This document shows, piece after piece, positions 4,529 to 7,923 of a DNA stretch of 7,923 nucleotides. Each line of letters opens with the position of its first letter. The stretch's first letter is position 1. Source of the stretch: a bacterium (lineage in GTDB: Bacteria; Blakebacterota; Blakebacteria; Blakebacterales; Blakebacteraceae); assembly GCA_025774615.1 (NCBI GenBank), contig JALGVQ010000134.1, forward strand, positions 1 to 7,923, written 5' to 3'. The notes under the pieces are model-generated. The model searched no databases, was not told where the DNA came from, and was given only the letters and a program-made list of their open reading frames with translations. The position numbers and the translations under genes were made by a program.

Positions 4529-7500
4529 CGCGGCATCCGTTCGAGAGCCGCCCGGGCAAGAGCCGCAGCGGGTGCGTTCGGGTAGTCATCCAGCACCGAC
4601 TGGAACAGCGTCCGGGCCTTTTCACCTTCACCCAGTCTCACATTCGCCTCACCCGCCCGGTAAACCGCCTGCGCGATCCAGTTGGTGAACGCGGGGAACA
4701 CATATTTCACCTTGAGGTACTGGACCTCGGCATCTGCCCATCTCTCCTGGGCGAAGAGCACCTCGCCGGCGAGGTACTGTGCTTCGGCGGCCAGCTCATC
4801 GATCCTTTCGGCCAGGATCGTGTTCACCTGCGTCTGGGCGATGTTGTAGTTTCCGCGTTCGAGAGCCAGCTCAGCAAGTCGCAGTCGCGCCTGGGCCGCC
4901 AGCGTGCTGCCCGGATAGTCGTCGATGAGCCGCCTCAGCTCGACTTCTGTCCGGGTCGGGTCACCGAGGGCCAGATGACTGCGGGCCAGGATGTAGAGCG
5001 CCTCCGCGCGTTCCGGGAGTGAGGATGCCGAGAGCTGCTCGAGGATCTGAATGGCCTGACTGAACGCCTCCCTCTCGAAGAGCAGGAGGCCGACTCTGAC
5101 ACGAGCTTCATTCACGAACTGACTGCGCGGATAATCGGTCAGGAGTGTCATCAGGACACGTTCGGCCCGGTTGTCGTCTCCCAGCCTCTGCCACGATCTG
5201 GCCAGCCAGTAGACGGCCTCACCGCGGGCCCCTTCTGAACCCTGCCGGCTGAGCGCGTCGAACACGTCGGTCGCATCGCTGAATCGTTCCTGGTTGAAGA
5301 GGAACTTTCCATGCTGAAGCCTGACCCTGGCTTCCACCCGGGCCGAGGTCATACCGCTCCCCAGAACATGTATCGCCGCCGATTCAGCTTCTTCCTCCCG
5401 GTCGAGCTGGACCAGTGACCACTGCATGCCTCCGAGCGCTTCAGCAAGCCAGTCATCATCGGGGTGCGCTTCAGCCACAGCGCTGTAAGCGGCCAGGGCC
5501 TCTTCATATCTGCCGGCGTTGTAGAGTGCATCGCCGATCCCATACGCGGCATCGGGCGCGAGCTCAGAAGGAGGACGCATCGCCAGCACCTTGCCGTATT
5601 CCTCTATCGCCCGGTCGTACTCCTCCATCAGGAAGAGAGACCATCCTCTCCAGTAGAGGGCGTCGTCGTAGCGATCACTCGACGGGAACAGGGTGACTAT
5701 CCGGCCCAGCACAGAGAGTGCCGACTCGTACTGCTCCGCGCGTATCCAGGCGTTTCCGGATGCGAAGGCCACCCCGGCCGCGTCTGCGGCTGCCGTATCG
5801 CTGTCGAGCACGTTGCTGTAGGTGACCGCGGCGTCACGGTAGCGATGGAGGTTGTAGTAGGCGTCCGCGATCCGGAAGTGTGCGTCCCGTTTGAGCGTTT
5901 CATCACCGCTGGCCGAGGCCACGACGCGACGGAAGGACTCGATCGCCGGTTCCCAGAAACCGCGTGAGAAGAGTGACCATCCGATACCGTATTCGGCGTC
6001 GATGGAACGCTCCCCTTCCGGGTTATCCTGGAGGTAGCGGCGGTAGAGCCGTTCGCTCTCTTCATGCTCACCGTTCCGGTAGACCGCTTCAGCCTGGAAG
6101 AAGAGTGCATCGGGAGCGAGCGGTTCACCGGCATGTGCCTGACGATAGAGGGCGAATCCGTCAGCCGCTTCGGTGAGCCGTCCGAGCTGGAAGTGGCAAT
6201 ACGACCGTTGGAAGAGCGCCAGCGCCGCCGCCGGAGTTCCGGGCCACCCGGTGACCACGGCCCCGAACGCATTCGCCGCTTCGATCCAGTTGCCCTCGAC
6301 GAGCCAGCACTCGCCGAACAGTTCCGCCGAATCAGCGCCCAGTGTGCTTGTCGGGTATCCGGCAAGGATCTGCTCGAGGATCTCTCGTGCCCGTACATAG
6401 GCGCCCTGTCGATAGCGGATCAGTGCCGCTTCGAGCAGGGCATCATCCGACCATTCGTCGGTGGGGTAATGCTCCGCGGTAGCGAGCAGGGCTGCAAGTG
6501 CTTCATCGGCCCGGCCGGCCTCTTTGAGCGCGATCCCCGCCCGGTATTGCGCGCCACCAGCGACAGGGCTGTCGGGATATTCCTCGACCGCCCGCGTGAA
6601 CGCCGATGCCGCAGAGGAGGCGTTCCCCTCCTTCAGGTACGTCCAGCCGATGGCAACCCGGGCCTCTGGAGCAGCCGCATGGTCGGGATGATCGGTGGCG
6701 ACCTGTTCGTAGTGACGCCTGGCCAGGGCGAACTCCTCAAGGTGATAGTATGACTCACCCAGAAGGTACCCGGCGTTGGCCGACACATCCGGTCCGAGAT
6801 CGAGCTGGATGACCTGCGTCATCGCGTCTGCCGCCTCGGTGTATTGCTGAAGGGCAAAGTAACACTGCCCCATCTTGTAGAGACAGGTGGAGAGAAGATC
6901 ACTGCCGGTGTACTCATCCACGACGCGCTGGTAATAGCTCACCGCGTCGGCATACTCCTCCTGCTCCTGCGCGATCCACCCCATGCTGTAGAGCGCGTAA
7001 TCTGCCACAGAGGATTCGGGGGTATTCTTGTAGACATTCTGGTATGCCTGACGCGCGTTCTCGTAATCATCCTGCCTGAGACGCGATTCTCCCAGCCAGT
7101 AGCTTGCCCTGTCGAGCAGATCGGAATCGGGCCGGCGCTGGGCTATTCCCTCGAAATCACCCGCGGCCGCGACATAATCGCCGAGCTTGAAGAAGGCCTC
7201 TCCCCTCCGGTAGAGAGCCTGATCGAGATAGGGACTCTGGGGATACGCGATCGTGAAGGCCTGCAATAGATCCACGACCTGTCGATAGTCACCTTCGATG
7301 AAGTGCACCTCCGCCTGCAGAAGGCGAACTTCCTCCATCCGCCTCGATGTCGGGTGCGTGGTGAGGAACTGGCGGATCTGGTCGAGAGCGGTCGGATAGA
7401 GACCGTCGGAGATCAATCCCCGGATGAACCGGAAATCCTGCTCGGCCCTGTCCACCTGTATGGAAGGAGGGCCGACCGGAACACCATTCTGGGAGAGACC

Positions 7501-7602
7501 TGTCCGTGGTGAGCACAGCAATAAGCAGATGATCGCCATGCAGACCGGCAGAATCAGGTCTGAGGCGCTTTCTGACTGTCGGGCAGATGTCATCATGCGC
7601 AC
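4525..7602 (-). CDS. Large exported tetratricopeptide-repeat protein (about 26 TPR units)
   Basis: A 1025-residue protein built almost wholly of TPR units. Residues about 13-37 are a hydrophobic export signal or anchor (ILPVCMAIICLLLC); the cysteines do not make a good lipobox, so a soluble or anchored periplasmic protein is likelier than a lipoprotein. From about residue 50 to the end I count roughly 26 units spaced 33-38 residues, with the pattern [D/E]AxYxxG...YxxAxxxYxxV...YPxS, for example DQALYRRGEAFF, DYALYSMGW and DDALYWRGW. Such arrays form superhelical scaffolds for protein binding, and related TPR proteins (CpoB/YbgF) work with Tol-Pal and other envelope machines. No enzymatic domain is seen. 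The start is uncertain: GTG at 7602-7600, or ATG at 7596 or 7593, none with a good Shine-Dalgarno sequence. It is the first gene of the barrel/exbB/exbD/tonB operon and overlaps the barrel gene by 4 bp, so a scaffold for that machinery is the natural inference. Confidence 0.85.
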   Translation of the reverse strand: MRMMTSARQSESASDLILPVCMAIICLLLCSPRTGLSQNGVPVGPPSIQVDRAEQDFRFIRGLISDGLYPTALDQIRQFLTTHPTSRRMEEVRLLQAEVHFIEGDYRQVVDLLQAFTIAYPQSPYLDQALYRRGEAFFKLGDYVAAAGDFEGIAQRRPDSDLLDRASYWLGESRLRQDDYENARQAYQNVYKNTPESSVADYALYSMGWIAQEQEEYADAVSYYQRVVDEYTGSDLLSTCLYKMGQCYFALQQYTEAADAMTQVIQLDLGPDVSANAGYLLGESYYHLEEFALARRHYEQVATDHPDHAAAPEARVAIGWTYLKEGNASSAASAFTRAVEEYPDSPVAGGAQYRAGIALKEAGRADEALAALLATAEHYPTDEWSDDALLEAALIRYRQGAYVRAREILEQILAGYPTSTLGADSAELFGECWLVEGNWIEAANAFGAVVTGWPGTPAAALALFQRSYCHFQLGRLTEAADGFALYRQAHAGEPLAPDALFFQAEAVYRNGEHEESERLYRRYLQDNPEGERSIDAEYGIGWSLFSRGFWEPAIESFRRVVASASGDETLKRDAHFRIADAYYNLHRYRDAAVTYSNVLDSDTAAADAAGVAFASGNAWIRAEQYESALSVLGRIVTLFPSSDRYDDALYWRGWSLFLMEEYDRAIEEYGKVLAMRPPSELAPDAAYGIGDALYNAGRYEEALAAYSAVAEAHPDDDWLAEALGGMQWSLVQLDREEEAESAAIHVLGSGMTSARVEARVRLQHGKFLFNQERFSDATDVFDALSRQGSEGARGEAVYWLARSWQRLGDDNRAERVLMTLLTDYPRSQFVNEARVRVGLLLFEREAFSQAIQILEQLSASSLPERAEALYILARSHLALGDPTRTEVELRRLIDDYPGSTLAAQARLRLAELALERGNYNIAQTQVNTILAERIDELAAEAQYLAGEVLFAQERWADAEVQYLKVKYVFPAFTNWIAQAVYRAGEANVRLGEGEKARTLFQSVLDDYPNAPAAALARAALERMPR

Positions 7603-7702
7603 GGAATCTGGCTCTGTTCTTCTAACGGTTATGAAGGGCTCCTCTCACAGGCCGAAAATTAGCCCAGCCCTCCGACGCACTACCTCCCGGGCAGGCCCTC
7701 AG

Positions 7703-7724
7703 CAATCATCCGATCATCTGATTG
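7703..7724. promoter_or_regulatory. 22-bp dyad upstream of the TPR operon, possible operator
   Basis: CAATCA at 7703-7708 and TGATTG at 7719-7724 are perfect inverted copies around a 10-bp spacer that is itself rich in GATCATC-type repeats. The dyad lies about 100 bp upstream of the TPR start in the 228-bp gap after the kinase gene. It has no U-tract on the minus strand, so it is a poor terminator; a regulator site is possible. No convincing sigma-70 or sigma-54 promoter was found in 7603-7830, and no clear kinase terminator, so read-through from the kinase gene cannot be excluded. Confidence 0.3.
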
Positions 7725-7830
7725 AACGATTACCACCCCCTGCCGGTTCCGCAAAGGACACGGGAATCTGGTCTGGAGGCTCTTTCGTTATTGGTTCGTC
7801 GGCGGTTGATCAGGGGAGAACGGGGAGCTG

Positions 7831-7923
7831 TCAGCTGATGGGGAAGCGGGCCGTCATGGTCGTCCCTTCACCCGGCTTACTGTCGACCGACAGGGTTCCA
7901 CCATAGGCATCCACGATCGAGCG
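7831..7923 (-). CDS. Sensor histidine kinase, C-terminal end only (HATPase_c), cut by window edge
   Basis: The last 30 codons and stop of a gene that begins beyond position 7923. The residues read RSIVDAYGGTLSVDSKPGEG, then TTMTARFPIS and stop. This is the end of the HATPase_c (GHKL) ATP-binding domain of a sensor histidine kinase: IVxAxGG is the helix-strand step after the G1 box, and PGEGTT is the G2 box (GxGT), followed by the final FP strand. Nothing of the sensor, HisKA or N box is visible, so the stimulus cannot be inferred. No response regulator follows on this strand within the window; if one is paired it must lie upstream. A role as the PilS-type partner controlling the sigma-54 pilin promoter is possible only by proximity. 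The gene ends 228 bp before the TPR gene. Confidence 0.85.
   Translation of the reverse strand, partial: RSIVDAYGGTLSVDSKPGEGTTMTARFPIS

Noticed and set aside
5697-6398. Minus-strand open frame of 233 codons within the TPR gene
   Set aside because: It lies in an alternative frame of an unbroken TPR repeat array; Ser/Arg-rich low-complexity translation indicates a shadow.
7600-7777. Imperfect direct repeat of CACGGAATCTGG-CTCTG near 7600-7617 and 7759-7777
   Set aside because: Two short imperfect copies, one over the TPR start codon, with no dyad or promoter logic; chance is the simplest reading.
1-7923. CRISPR arrays, tRNA/rRNA genes, insertion sequences or phage genes
   Set aside because: No regularly spaced DNA repeats, tRNA-like cloverleaf, transposase or terminal inverted repeats were found; the TPR periodicity is at protein level only.

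Overview
This 7.9-kb window is a compact, GC-rich stretch of chromosome from a diderm (Gram-negative-type) bacterium. That follows from an ExbB/ExbD/TonB motor, an outer-membrane beta-barrel protein with a C-terminal Phe and type IV pilin genes. Every gene I can support reads on the minus strand, so transcription runs from high to low coordinates. Frequent GTG/TTG starts, gene overlaps and the TPR/TonB content would suit an FCB-type or related uncultured phylum, but that placement is a guess.

In transcription order: (1) 7923-7831, the last 30 codons of a sensor histidine kinase entering from outside the window. (2) 7830-7603, a 228-bp gap with a 22-bp dyad. (3) 7602-928, five tightly packed genes: an exported protein of about 26 TPR units (1025 aa), an outer-membrane barrel resembling a TonB-dependent receptor without a recognisable full plug, then exbB, exbD and tonB. 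Three of the four junctions overlap (4, 11 and 4 bp) and the fourth gap is 40 bp, so this is very probably one operon. (4) 927-688, a 240-bp regulatory region with a sigma-54 promoter (TTGGCACG / GG-N10-GC), a near-consensus IHF-like site upstream of it, and dyads at enhancer distance. (5) 687-289, a cysteine-free type IV prepilin. (6) A strong hairpin terminator at 231-266. (7) 143-1, the N-terminus of a prepilin peptidase starting at TTG behind a strong Shine-Dalgarno sequence and running off the window edge.

Two functional blocks therefore sit side by side. The first is an envelope module in which a proton-motive-force-driven ExbBD-TonB motor is co-encoded with its presumed outer-membrane client and a very large periplasmic TPR scaffold. 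The second is a type IV pilin and its processing peptidase, with the pilin under apparent sigma-54 control. The most unusual item is the TPR / plug-poor barrel / ExbBD-TonB operon, whose substrate cannot be read from the sequence.
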